Assembly (NCBI RefSeq): GCF_000801105.2
Contig: NC_079516.1
Location: forward strand, 3,658,001-3,722,000
Direction: 5' to 3'
Length of the DNA: 64,000 nucleotides
From: Raphanus sativus
Taxonomy: Eukaryota; Streptophyta; Magnoliopsida; Brassicales; Brassicaceae
The translations under genes were made by a program, and so were the position numbers. Of this stretch, positions 1-12,319 are shown piece after piece; the first letter of the stretch is position 1; each line of letters begins with the position of its first letter. Below the pieces are notes generated by a model. The model did no database searches. It saw only the letters and a program-made list of their open reading frames with translations, and had not been told where the DNA came from.

Positions 1-750
1 AGTTATCTTTTTACCCCAATCGATTTTTGTAACAGAAATAATTTCTAAACAAACAAAATAATTTTTATTTAAAATCCAAACCAACTAGACAAATCAATAT
101 ATTCATACCAAATATTTATTTGGTATTATATTCAAACCAACTATGCAAATCTAATTACTTACTCCCTCCAAACGTATAGTCAGTGAGGAATCTTTTTTAT
201 AACATTATTGAGAAACTAAAACACACAAAAAATTTATAATATTACCTATTACTAAATCGCATAATTTGTTTCCAAAATCATTATTTTTCCTCAATTTTTG
301 GATCAGGCTAATTTAGTTTTGAAAAATTAATGTATAGAATCTATCCAAAAAATCTACTTCTTTTATATATCGATTGATTAATTCCACAAATCTCTATATC
401 AAATATAGCCCACATTCCTTTTACAAGAAAATATGTAGACTACATTTGTGTTAACCAATTTATTCTATACACAGTATATATAGTAAAATTAAACTCACGC
501 CTATATTATGGAAGTCAATATCTTACACATAAATCTAATTGTATAAATGTTGGATTTTTAATATGGATCTAGTATCAGGGATACAAGATACAAGAAAACG
601 CAAACAAATAAAATTACTCGATATAATTTAAAATATAACATTTACGTAACACAACTAAATTTAAAAATATAATATTTAGTACAAACAGAAACTAAAAATT
701 AAAAATGAATATCCGCACATCAAGATTTAGTATTTACTTATAAGAAGAGG
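1..750. other. AT-rich intergenic DNA, no gene seen
   Basis: No open frame or splice pattern here resembles a protein I know. Around 160 a Stowaway-like 'ctccctcc' string occurs without a matching opposite end. Nothing else can be supported. Confidence 0.6.
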
Positions 751-770
751 TGATTTTACGTTATGTGCTT

Positions 771-1989
771 TTTTTTTTTTTGAAACACAAATTTTACCAT
801 TAACTTCAACTAGATTGGTTACAAATGATAGAGGGAATTGTCCATCCTCTTTGATTGAAAGTAAAAACTACAATATCATAAGATAAAACAGATAGATCTT
901 CAAAAGAAGATGATGACAGCAAACTCAAAACGGTGTTTGAATGCGTCAATGTAGCCTTCACGACATGGTCGGACAGCAAAGAGATAGTCACTTTAAATTG
1001 TGACGTTGACATCCAATCCGCACCTCGGAAACTCGTCGAAACGAATCCCGCTGCATCTTCAGGCCCCGAACGGACCGCTCCACAAGATAGCAAGACGGTT
1101 ATAGATATGGAAAAACACCTCCACAAAAATGGAGGGAGAGCACTCTTTAAGAAAGAGGCAGAGGATGATAATGATGGTCCCGATGAATCCACCGGTAAAT
1201 GGAGAGATTGACTACTCTTCGAACAAGAGGGACGAAACTTTGAAATACCTTGAAACCTTATTGGGCTTGTCAAGCCCACTACAACATGAACATAGCCCAT
1301 ATCATGAGCAAAAGGACACATCGTTCGTCTGTGAAATAATCTGATGGAGGAGACGCCGTTCAAACAACACGGTGAAGGTGATGATGATGATGGAGGGGCA
1401 AGCGGCGTAGGAGGGCCAGCGACCATGGAGATGAAGGAGACAAAGGGCGAGCACAAACGAGACAATCGACAAGTTTTCAGATCTATAACCTGAGTTAAAT
1501 GTGGAACCCCACGAACCCTAGATTTACAAACGTCGAAAACTGAAGCTTGAAGTTGGACTCGGGGTGGTATGAAAGGCGGATGTCGGAGGAGGTTTCCTAG
1601 CCAGGAATATGTTGTAAGGAGGAGCGGAAGAGTGAGCCTTACAGATCTGACTTCTAACAGAACCGGACCAGCAGAGGTATGACTTTGACGTCGCTGAGCA
1701 GAAGAGGCGAGATGTAACCGGGAACCCCCGGGAAAACATGAAATCGAAGACATCTTCGACCAAGGAAAGGTAACACAAGCGGTGAACGGAGAGCGAGATC
1801 TTGAACTTGAGCGGACAGGAGAAGAGAGAGGACAGCACGGCGATTGAAGCGCCCGACGCCAGCGAGCCGTGGCTCTACCGGCGTCGAGAAGAAAATGTTG
1901 AGGCGGCTCCTCGATTATCGGGACAGGGAGAAAATATTAGGGCGAACTTTAGGATAACTGAGGTAATTTCAAAATATTACAATTATGAA
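771..1989 (-). mobile_element. Non-LTR retroelement insertion with poly(A) tail and 20-bp TSD
   Basis: A T-run at 771-781 is the poly(A) tail of an element lying on the minus strand. It is flanked by near-identical 20-mers, tgattttacgttatgtgctt at 751-770 and tgattacacgttatgtgctt at 1990-2009 (18/20). This is the mark of target-primed reverse transcription. The 1.2 kb interior is more GC-rich than its surroundings and has a 315-codon minus-strand frame (806-1753) that I cannot match to reverse transcriptase or endonuclease. It could be a Sadhu-like non-autonomous retroposon, a 5'-truncated LINE or a retroposed transcript. The TSD is what I see; family assignment is open. Confidence 0.75.
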
Positions 1990-2009
1990 TGATTACACGT
2001 TATGTGCTT

Positions 2010-2978
2010 AAACCTGAATATTTAGCCCATATATTCATGCAGGTATCAAGTATGTCTGTAGACTGTATGTGACGCATGGTATTCGTCTGTAACGAATTAG
2101 ATGCATGTGTGTTTTCAGTAATTCTTTTTTTTTGTAACACGTATAAGCTCGTTGTTTAAATTTTTTTATTTTTTAGCTCGCTGTTTAAAATTGCAACTTG
2201 CAAAGATAATAAAATAAAATATATATTAAAAGTACATCTAATATAAATCATGGATTTACGTCAACGGCAGAGCTGGAATTCCACTATTAGTCACATGCAT
2301 ATGAATTTTTTCTCACTATTATTCCCTTATTTTCTTAATAAATTTGTACCAACCCAATATAATTTTGATATTATTTATTATAATAAATTTTGACGAGGCC
2401 ATATTTAGAGGGAGAATTTTGATCGGATAAAAGAGAGTAGGTTTCCTATTTACTATACACAAATATACACTTTTAGACTTTTTGGAAAATGTTTTTTTTT
2501 TTGAAAAAGGACTTTTTGGAAAATGTTGGAAATGAAAGAAACGTAATTTATAAATCTTGGTCAGATTGGGATCAGAGTCATAGAAGGTTAGACTGTACAT
2601 TCGCGTGTTTTCATATTAACTTTTTGCTAAATGGCAATGCTATACTTCTCACTTAGTCCAATTTTTCAGTCACTAGAAAAAAGTACAAGATGATCTTACG
2701 ATTAGGTTGTAAACTCATGATCCATTATATAAAACTTCCTCATAAAAGTAAAGATTAAATTTATTCATTCAATTAAACAACAACCTTTCCCACTATACAC
2801 CAATGCTCTACTAAAGAAAACAAAATAAATCACTATTTAAATTTAAAAGAGTAGTAATATATAATTCCAAATCGTCAAATGCAAACAAGAGATGAAGTGT
2901 CTTATCTCATGGTGTTGACGATGGTGGTGATGATAATGGCATAATGGTGGTGATCCATTCGAGCTATAAAATCATAAA
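2010..2978. other. Intergenic DNA with two T-rich micro-insertions
   Basis: No gene is seen. Two short T-rich inserts are each bounded by direct repeats: 2161-2174 between copies of agctcgYtgtttaaa (2146-2160, 2175-2189), and 2494-2509 between perfect copies of gactttttggaaaatgtt (2476-2493, 2510-2527). Confidence 0.6.
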
Positions 2979-4118
2979 TCAATTGAATTGGTGGTGGTTG
3001 TTGTGGTTTGGATCAGACCACGGCCAGTAACCATCTGTAGTAGTTTCATCAGTGCCATTAAACATGTCACAAAGGCTCTCTTTTTGAACCATTTCATGGT
3101 TCTGATGATGATGTGTAGATGCCCGAATAGATGAAGGGAAAAGGTCTTTGATCGTGCTCACATGTGTTGTAGTGGTCTCTCTGGGCATCTTCAGATTTAT
3201 GTCTGTGCTTCCATTATTGCTCCATGAAGCTTCTGCTTCTCTCTTTATTATGCTTGCTTCATTACAATCATTGTTCTTTAATGACATTACCTTTAACTAA
3301 CACACACAAATCAAATGTTAAGTTTTGGAAATTCAAACACTACTTGTTCATTGATGCACATGAAGATCGAATACGTTTTTATTTGGATTCTGAGTCATGG
3401 TTACATTTCTAAATGACATTTAAATAATACATATTTCAATATTATTTGAAGTAACAACAAAATATTTAGAAAATAGACTAAAAGTAATACTTAAAATAAC
3501 CTTCCTGTATCAGAATTTTTAATTTCAGTAAGCCTGTAGAATCTAGAAATTTCCACAAGTTATTCTTAAAGATGTAGTAACTATCACATTTTAGCAGAAT
3601 CATTTGAAAACCCAAAAATAACATTGCTAGAATATATTGTATTCTTCTCTTATGGTTGGCGGTTCTACACATGCAATGGCTTGATAGTCATATGGGAATC
3701 CATTAATTAAATGTATACAGTGATTAAGAACAATTTACTTAGCAAACAAAACACCAACTGTCTTTTGACAAACATCTCATAATGTTGGATCATGAAAAGC
3801 CCAAGAATAATTTATTGCACTTCGTCTAATCCTACTAAATGTAAATGCATACATAAACTTGATAAATTCATGAACCAATTCCAAGTAAAAAATCGCATAA
3901 ATTTGTATAATTATGCCATAAACCCCAAAATATAAGCTAAAGTACTGAATCCAAAAATATTTTTAAGTGCCTTCTTAACAATTTTTCATTTATAATTTTT
4001 GAGATCCATTTTACTTTTTATATTTGTAAAGTAAAACACTAAAACTAAAGGACCCAACCAAAAACTACGCCAGAAGTTTTATTAACATTCTCTATAGACA
4101 TATAGTTAAATACATATA

Positions 4119-4156
<38 letters not shown>

Positions 4157-4756
4157 TTATACCTCAGCGAGGAGTTTCTTGTTGTGGGCAAGAAGAGAAT
4201 CATTGTCGGATTTAAGAGACTCAAACTGTTTCCTGAGTGAGTCATAGTCTCTCTCGAGTTGTCTAGTCTTCCACCTAGCTCTCCTGTTTTGGAACCAGAT
4301 CGCTATCTGCCTCGGTTGCATCCCCAATGCTTTAGCTAATTGTATCTTCCTCTCTGGCTCCAGCTTATTCCCTAGCTCGAAGCTTCTCTAATGCCCTAAC
4401 TTGCTCTAATTGTAGCCTCTTCTTCTTCTCTCCAAGTATCATATGTAACCCATCGTCTGATAGATTCTCCTCATCAACGGTTGGATGATGATCCTCTTGC
4501 ACGTTCGTTAACGACATAGATCTGTTCATCATGTAGTTTCCTCCTATGTAGATAACAAATGTTAATTACGACTATAATCTATATATGAAGGGACATATAT
4601 AGTAGTACCATTGAAGAGATGAGGAGGATGACAAGAAGGGAACTGATCATGGGTATTGTCTTCATGAAGTTGTTGGAACATAAAACCATGTTGAGGAAAC
4701 GCCATCTCTAATCTCAGTCCTTCAGTTGCATCTGCGGTTGGATTAAATATATACAT
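2979..4756 (-). pseudogene. ATHB20: HD-Zip class I transcription factor, ATHB20-like, 2-nt deletion in the homeodomain
   Basis: Three exons: 4756-4609, 4543-4163 and 3290-2979. The ends match the ATHB3/20/13/23 group: N-terminus MYIFNPT.. then MAFPQHGFMFQQLHEDN, homeodomain with helix 3 [13 protein letters not shown], leucine zipper, C-terminus ending NHHQFN. With two bases restored the CDS would be 843 nt (280 aa), close to the ~286 aa I recall for Arabidopsis. At about 4380 the sequence encoding ..ALEK(S)FELGNK lacks two bases, so the frame runs into TAA a few codons on, inside the homeodomain before the DNA-recognition helix. The second intron holds a (TA)n tract (about 4121-4150). Next to RP2 and PER27, this matches At3g01220. 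All splice sites and the rest of the frame look intact, so it is either a very young pseudogene or an assembly error. Confidence 0.85.
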
Positions 4757-5629
4757 ACATGTATATACAAGAGAAATCCACCAAGGATTGATCACTTATA
4801 TGCTTTCTATTGAAACGTGAAGTTAGAAGCTAGTGATGATGAATGCTTTGTTGTTTAAAGATTTAGAGTTCAATAACAAATGAGTTTGGAGCTTCTTGGG
4901 GATCTCTCATCATCAACCCCTCATATATAAATAGAAAGAGAAAGCTAATGATGAAAGGATCATGTTAGGGGAGGTTTCTAGGACGTATCCTTTTTTATTA
5001 ATTAGCTTTAGGCTTATGTAATTCATATATATTAATCCATTTCTTACATGTAATAATAATTTATTTGTTCATCAATATTTTAAAATTTATATCTGCAACA
5101 TAGAGGGAATAGCATGTAAATGGTACTATTATATATTCAGGATGTTATCCCCCACCATCTTTAATCCTTTTTTTTTCAACACCACCATCTTTAATCTTTA
5201 TGCCTTAAAATCCTTATAATTGTGTTTTCAGACAAGAAGCTTTTTTTTTTTTCTTTTTTGTAACATCAGTCGGAAAAAGCGCAAAAGCAAAAATGTACGT
5301 AGATCAATCTCTTCCTCCACAACCCACATGGGCTCTTATTTGCATTAAGGCCCAAATCATCTGACAACCATAAAACCTCATTAGCAATGTATTGATTTTT
5401 GACCCCACTAGATTGAACTGGGCGTTTGAAAGCCCAAATATCAAATGAAGATCAAATGGTAAAAACCTTTAAACAAAAAGGTACCGAGAACGCTTAAAAA
5501 GTTAAAAAAGTCAATTTAGTGGTAAAAATGCGTTTGGGGCGGCGTGATTGGATAAGAACTGAACCACCGGCGTAACAAAGTCGGAGAGAGAGACAGTAAA
5601 CAGACAAATCTGTTTGATCATTTCTGACG
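4757..5629. other. Shared upstream region of ATHB20-like and RP2
   Basis: Divergent intergenic region between the minus-strand HD-Zip gene and plus-strand RP2. It contains one micro-insertion at 5167-5181 (ctttttttttcaaca) between 15-bp copies of ccaccatctttaatc (5152-5166, 5182-5196), and a T-rich tract near 5241-5259. No promoter element is called with confidence. Confidence 0.5.
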
Positions 5630-6982
5630 ATGAGTTCTTCACACCAAGCCCATCCCGAACCTGATTCCGAGTTTCCGTTGGCAGCTTCGAGTCCTTGCTC
5701 TCCGAAGCTGAAGGCTAGTCCCAAACTGAACCGATGGTCCATGGCCCGAGCTTTACGCTCCGGCGCCAATATCGACCGTCCGATCAACGCACCTCGCCGT
5801 CAATCAACGACGGAGGAGGCTGATCGGAAGACGTCTTCGATCGATGGCGACGACGTGGCGGCGGGAAAGTCTATATATTTGGTCTCCGACGGGACAGGGT
5901 GGACGGCGGAGCACTCCGTCAACGCCGCGTTGGGCCAATTCGAGAATCGGTTGGTCAATCGTGGATGTTCTGTCAATACACATCTCTTCTCTTGGGTACT
6001 TAAACACTCAAAGTCTCATCCTTTTTTTAATCAAAATGAGATACTCTGTTTTTATGGGATCTCTGTTTTTTATGAGATACTCTGTTTTTATGGGATCTCT
6101 GTTTTTATGAGATACTCTGTTTTTATGGGATCTCTGTTTTTTTCTTGGGGGACAGGTGGAGGATGAGGAGAAGCTGTTAGAGATTATAAATCAGGCGGCG
6201 AAGCAAAAGGCGATGTGTTTCTACACTTTAGCCAATCCTTCCATGTCCAAATCCGCTAAAGAAGCTTGTGATCAGTTGGGAGTGCTTTCTGTTGACATCT
6301 TGGGACCGATCATCGAAGGGATAGCGTCTCACTTGGGTGTCTCTCCGTCTGGTCTCACCCGTGGAGCGCCCGGTAGGGTCAAGACTCTTAACGATGCTTA
6401 TTTCAAAAGAATCGAAGCCATTGAGTTCACCATCAAGCAAGACGATGGGACTTTGCCCGAGAACTTAGGCAAGGCTGATATCGTTCTTGTCGGTGTTTCC
6501 CGGACGGGGAAGACGCCGCTGTCTACTTATATTGCTCAGAAAGGGTATAAGGTCGCCAATGTGCCGTTTGTGATGGGTGTGGAACCGCCCAAGACGCTAT
6601 TCGAGGTTGAACCGAGGAAAGTTTTTGCGTTGAAGATTGAACTTGTTGTGCTGCAAGCGATTAGGAGAACGAGAGCTAAAACGTTAGGGGTGGATACGGA
6701 AGGAGAGAACAGATACTCTGGTTTCCATCTTGTTCGGAAAGAACTTGATTTCGCTTCAAAGATCTATGCCAAAAACCCTGGATGGGCGGTCATAGGTAAA
6801 ATAAACACTCACTCGCTTGAAACCACTCTCTATCTTTCTTCATTCAAAATAATATTTATACCTTGGGGGTTGCAGATGTGACGAATAAAGCAATAGAAGA
6901 AACCGCTGCTGTGATTCTGCGGCTTTACCATGACGGTAGCGACAGTAGTACTTCTGTTCCTTGTATCTCAAAACGCTTCTAA
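5630..6982 (+). CDS. RP2: Pyruvate, orthophosphate dikinase regulatory protein 2 (PPDK kinase/phosphotransferase family)
   Basis: Three exons: 5630-5995, 6156-6795 and 6876-6982, giving 370 aa. The C-terminal two thirds is the DUF299/PPSR kinase-pyrophosphorylase domain. It begins near [21 protein letters not shown] and has the P-loop [11 protein letters not shown] (about 6489-6521) and [10 protein letters not shown]. The family controls PPDK by ADP-dependent phosphorylation of an active-site Thr and by Pi-dependent dephosphorylation. In Arabidopsis RP2 is the cytosolic isoform, reported mainly as a kinase. The N-terminal ~80 aa are Ser/Pro-rich. Position beside PER27 and ATHB20 points to At3g01200 rather than RP1. 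The frame is intact. Intron 1 is mostly a tandem repeat and happens to stay open in frame, so intron retention would not stop translation at once. Confidence 0.93.
6036..6141. repeat. Tandem repeat filling RP2 intron 1 (about three ~35-bp units)
   Basis: About three copies of a unit made of 'gagatactctgttttta' plus 'tgggatctctgttttt' make up most of the 160-bp first intron of RP2. Each unit is itself two half-repeats (gataCTCTGTTTTTAT / ggatCTCTGTTTTTAT). Confidence 0.85.
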
Positions 6983-7560
6983 GCGATCACTCCTTTCCTT
7001 AGGTGGGTAACAGTTTGCTAGAGTTTCATCAAACTGCAACTTGTATGTGTTAGTTAATTAAGTTGACGTTTTTGAATTCCTTCACGAATTTTTCTATAGC
7101 TAATAGACATAGTAATACCGTCTACGTCAATTTTGTAAATTATTTCTATTTGATTATGAGTTTTTTGATTTTATGATTGATAGTTAATCTGTTCATCCCC
7201 ATGAGTAATAGCATGCTAAGACATGACGTTTGCCACCTAGAGAAAAGGTTAAAACGTAGCGGTCAATGATGGTTGTAATTGGAAGAACATGCAAATAATG
7301 CATGTGGGATCAAATTATTGTTTGTGATAACGTCCAAAACCCAAACATTTCGTTGACAAATGTTATACACGATGCGTTAACGTCCAATAATTAAAAAAAA
7401 TTCATTGACAAAGATTACATGTAAATAGCTACTTGATAAGATTAATAACAGAAATTTCATTAAATACTTGCAAGTGTTTATTATACTATTTTAAACATAT
7501 GTTTATCTTTTCTGTCTTGTTTCAGACAAAAAAAAGTTTATATTTTCTGTCACCCCATAG

Positions 7561-10500
7561 TAGGGATGTTCACCATAAAATTGAATCAATTAAAATCAAA
7601 CCAAAATATGGAAAATGATTTGGTTATAGTAATATTGAGAAAACCGAATGAAAATTATTTGTAAGAAACTGTGGTATATGAATATGATTCGTTATATAAA
7701 TCGATAAAACCGAATAAACTCAAGAACCGGTTAATTAAAAAATATTAATATATGTGAATTTACAATAAAATGAATAATAAATACATAATTTATTTATTAA
7801 TATGATATTCTTATTTAAACCATTAATTTACATAATTTTAAATTTAAGTTAAAACATTATATTGTTTTTATTGTTCTTATCAAATTAGATAAACATAATT
7901 TTAAATTTTAGTGATAATATTTATGCTATAATATACTTATTTAGAGAAAAAACTAAAAAACTTTCAAATCTATTTATATAAAATAAAGTTTCTCTCCTTC
8001 CTGAGGCTGCCACATAGGATTCCATGTCACAAAGTTGAGTTACCATAGGCTGACACGTGTCCCAGTCCATCGAAACTCACGTTTTATTTATTTAGAGGTA
8101 TTGTGGGCTTTAGTAGTTATTGATCCAGGTCGTGATGGGCTCTTTAGTCCTTAAGCAATCTGAGTGGGATGTGGCCCGAAAAACAGAGTGCGACTAAAAC
8201 TCTAGGATTTCAAACGCGATGGTTCATCTTCTTTCTTACAATCTGAAAGGATATCTGTTATAGATTCATCCTCTTAAAGCCCTCCATTAATCTATTACCC
8301 ATGATCTATCTTCAATGTGAGCTTTAATTCTGCAAGGCTGTGTATATGCATGTATAAAAAGGTTAGTCCTTTCTCCTCGGGAAACCATCTTTTCAATCCG
8401 TCAACACAACACTCTGAACAATGTTCTGAGGTATGACTAACGCTTTAATATTTCTCTCGATTTACAGACCGGACGCTCCTCCTCCACCGTTCAAGTGCAG
8501 TTGCTCCGGTTCTGGGAGGCCATGAACATCATCCTCACAAAAGTTTATTGTATTTCTTCCACCGTTTAAGAGCAGAACCACCTCTGTTTTCTCTAGGCCG
8601 GCCAAGAGGAAGCATATCAGCGTATGAGGAAGAGAAGAAAAACAGAGGGATGATGAGTGATACGCGTAAGGGCTACGCCACCGTTAAAGATCTAACGAAA
8701 ATACCCATAGCCGGAGCTTCAAACATTAATGGCGGCGGGAGGAAATCACTTGGAGGCGGAGGGGAGAGAAAATTACTTGGCGGTGGTGGTGGTCGGAGTT
8801 GGTATATCTAACAGGCGCCTCCTTCTGTCAACTTCTCCATGACACCGAGCGGCTTCAGTTTATCAACACCATAAGAAAAGGTCCTCTTGGTGCTCATATC
8901 GAACATGTCATTGAACTTTTATTTGAGGTTTCAGCTTCCTTATTTCATCTTTTGTCTGCAATACTGTTATACCATTCACATATGTGAAGTTGGATTTGAT
9001 TTGGTTCTTGCAGACAAGGCAATCCTTTACATCAGAGCCAATGACGTTTACACCAGAACAAATGAACAGAAGTTATGTTATTATCCTTTCCAAAAAGGCT
9101 GTTTTTGATGGTTAAGGAACTATGTGTCATGGGAGAAGGTTCTCTTACAAGGTATACACTTTACGTTTGATTAAAGTTTCTTTCTTTTTTAACACCAACT
9201 ATGCTGTTGTCACAGGCTAGGCACGATGTCAAGTATCCTGCTGGGACTGCAGTTGTTGATCTGAAAGTAGCTTACCTGAATGACAGCAACTGTTGATCTG
9301 AAAGTAACTTATTGAGGATTTGCAGGTTTGCTTTTATTTTATACAGTTGGTCTGGATAATGTTTACGTAAGTGTTTGGTCACCTTAGATCCAGTTGGTTT
9401 TGGTTGGACAAAATTGTCTCAGGTCGTGTGTTTATGTGAATATATATGGTTTGGTTCTTGATTGTGTTTGTATTGTGCATTCTCTGAAAGCTTCAACACA
9501 GATATGGTTGCTATCAAGCGCTGATTCAAAAGAGAATATTGTGTATCCTAACAACTTCAAACCTCAGGTCAAAGTTGATGACAAGTATAAATTTATGCTC
9601 CACGACAGACATTCCGAGCGACCTGCTTGACGTGTAGAATGAGCTGCTTAAGTTTGGTCTGAAGCCAGTGATGAACACTACACCAAAAGAGAGCTGCTGC
9701 ACAGATTCAAGGTGCACGGAATAAACCATAAAGAAGAAGAAACAAGAGATCAGCAAGACAACAAGACTCACCAACACCCTTCTTCCCGAGCTCTTACATA
9801 TCCTCAGTGGCAGCACTTCTCATTCAGATTTTGGGTCAGATATATAAGTCTGAAGAAATTTATTTGCGCATCTCTTCATCGCCAGACATATAGGGTCCAA
9901 CTTAAAAGGATACCCTCGATAAGATACAAATATAAATGTATTACGGAAATTACAACTTCTGATTTTCTATGTTGATGTGAGTGTCTTCGTTTAATGATTG
10001 TGTTATAATAATGGTCATAAGATTGTAAATTTGACTACAAATTCTACACAACAAAAAAATAACAAGAAACGACAATCTCATATGTCTATACAAAAATAAT
10101 ATAAGTTTATTAAATTTTTACGAATTTTGAAATATAATTACTATCTTTATGAAATAATGAAATTTTGAAAAATTATTTATACTTAAAATTAATTATATTG
10201 AAAACTAATGATTTCTAATTGTCTTATGAGATCAAGAGTATTTAATAGATTGTATATTTATTATTTACTGACTTGAAAAGGTCCAACAACTCAAATGTTC
10301 ATAAATCATTTGTGAATTGTATAGTAAAGGTGTCAAAGTTCAATAAAATTTCACAATTTGTTAAAACACTTCCAAATATGGGAATGTGAACGTCATTGGT
10401 TATTTGGTTATTAGAGCATGTTTATCAATTTTCTCTCCTTGCATACAGTATATTGCCCGCTTAACTATTAAAATCACAAATTATATATTATAATATTTAC

Positions 10501-11900
10501 AAAGATATATAATATGCTAACAGAATAGGTTCATAAATATGAATATTTTATCTCTGCAACAAATAAAGTTTTAAAAATTAAAGATCTCTTAACTAAAAAA
10601 ATGGCTTAACTAACGAATTATTACTACAAACACACGAAGGGAACAAAAATAAACAATCAACATCTGAATTTCCATCGCAAAAGGCCCATACATGATTAAC
10701 AAAAACAAATAAGAAAACCCTAACAAAAGATAAAAGTCTAACTGCATTGCTTGGACCTTCTCAAGGGATCTACAGTTGCTACAATGAGAATTATTGAAAT
10801 AGGATATCTAAGCTGTGTCTAAAATTGATTGAAACCAAAAGTATTGCTAATCTGCAAACCATGTAAAAATCTTAATTAGTATTTCGATAATACCAATTTC
10901 TGCTAATGGGTTCTCCAAATCTTGAAAACAAAAACATTGGTAGCTGATCTTGAAACGAACATAGAAACAATTATGAATTTATTTTCCAAAATCTGAAATC
11001 TTATGTTTAAGAGTTAAAGACCAAGCAAGAAATAGTCTAAAGATGCTCAAATTTGTTTCTAACACACAATAGAGTTTATTTTATCAAAACTGAATATCAC
11101 CCGACAAAAAACTAAAGAAGTAAGACCGATGAACACCAGGAACAACATTACCAATCCAGAAACACATACAACTGGATGGCTAATGTTTTGATTGCCAATT
11201 TCTCACCAAAATTGAGATTTTCTTTTTGGAAAAAGTATGCAAAGGTCTTATGGATGGCGAAAACCTCAAAAAGATTCATATACATTAGTTGTTAAATAAA
11301 AATTATTCAACTGAGAATGACATAACAACTCAATCATGATGATACCATAAAAGCAAAAATTCAAAATAAAATTACTTACAAACATACTAACAAACACCTT
11401 AAATTAAGAAAATAGTATATCTCTCACATAACTCTTACATATCTCTTGCAAATGTAAACCAAAAATATAAACCACAAAATCGTATACAATAATAATAACT
11501 TAGATTGCAAGTAAAGTATACCCCGCCCGTAGGGCGGGCCGACCCTAGTCCCTAATACAATAAGTCCTTCCCCTCCCTTATTTAATAATATCGTGATATT
11601 TTAATTTTTCTTATTTTTATTTTTGATAATTAAATAAAACAGAAAGTAATCAGTTTTAATTTAGAGTACAGAATATATATTATGTTCTAATAAATTTGAT
11701 TTATAATTTTATAAACTAAAATTGTTACAAAAAGAAAATTAGTTATATTTTGGCATAAAACCGAATAAATCTAAAACTGATAGTATATAAACTAAACTAA
11801 ACCAAAATACATATGACATTAATATGGTACCTAATTTTTATAAATCGAAATACAAAAAAAACCAAAAAAATTAAACCAGAATTCGGATTGAACATCTCTA
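7561..11900. mobile_element. Non-autonomous hAT element, split by a Helitron
   Basis: The left end TAGGGATGTTCA (7561-7572) is mirrored at the right end by TGAACATCTCTA (11889-11900), a 12-bp TIR with one mismatch. A perfect 8-bp target-site duplication ccccatag lies at 7553-7560 and 11901-11908. TIR sequence and 8-bp TSD define the hAT superfamily. Without the nested Helitron (7969-11548) the element is about 760 bp, AT-rich, with 'accgaa'-type repeats common in plant hAT MITEs and no transposase. I infer that insertion into an original site ...tgtcaccccatagttaac... came first, then Helitron insertion. Confidence 0.88.
7969..11548 (+). mobile_element. Helitron nested in the hAT element
   Basis: The 5' end is TCTATTTATATAAAATAAAG, the Brassicaceae Helitron start pattern, directly after A at 7968. 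The 3' end has the 7-bp-stem hairpin CCCGCCC-GTA-GGGCGGG (11522-11538), then CTAG (11545-11548) followed by T: insertion between A and T without target duplication. The interior (about 8460-8525) translates to a stretch like TGRSSSTVQVQLLRFWEA. It resembles the first OB-fold of the replication-protein-A-like ORFs of plant Helitrons. A Gly-rich frame (8641-8811) and further short coding-like pieces to about 9650 are unidentified and interrupted. No Rep/helicase is seen, so it is non-autonomous. Confidence 0.87.
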
Positions 11901-11908
11901 CCCCATAG

Positions 11909-12231
11909 TTAACACAAAAGTTAACGTTGTGTTTCTGAGATTCTGTAAAATTAGGCAGTCATTTGGTTCTGGTGGCAGTACACATCATGCATTTGAAAGA
12001 AAAACATAAGTATTATATCTATGCCAACATACAAATAGTATATCCACAAACAAGGGATGACTTTTGTCAATTTGCCTTCATTTTAATTTCTGTGAACAAT
12101 GATTTGAGCATAACAAACATCAAAAAGACACCGCAGACCGATCATAGTCAACTACATTTTGATGTTAATTTAATATCAATGTTCTAACCACAAACTCTCA
12201 CAATATAACAATTTCGGTTTACATAATTCAG
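11909..12231. other. Upstream region of the PER27-like gene
   Basis: AT-rich DNA between the hAT right TSD and the peroxidase TATA box. No other feature is recognised. Confidence 0.5.
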
Positions 12232-12239
12232 TATAAATA
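12232..12239 (+). promoter_or_regulatory. TATA box of PER27
   Basis: tataaata within cagtataaatacc lies about 80 bp before the peroxidase ATG at 12320. That spacing suits a short 5' leader. Confidence 0.65.
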
Positions 12240-12319
12240 CCTTCAGTCTTCATCAACAATTCATCACCAATCGAGCAAAAAAAGCTAGATAGCTAGAAGC
12301 TAAATATAATTTTTTTAAA

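Noticed and set aside
806..1753. 315-codon minus-strand open frame
   Set aside because: It lies inside the non-LTR insertion, overlaps other open frames and has no recognisable domain; kept only as interior of the element.
6011..6166. Treating the read-through of RP2 intron 1 as coding
   Set aside because: Good GT..AG borders and restored family homology across the join show it is an intron made of repeats.
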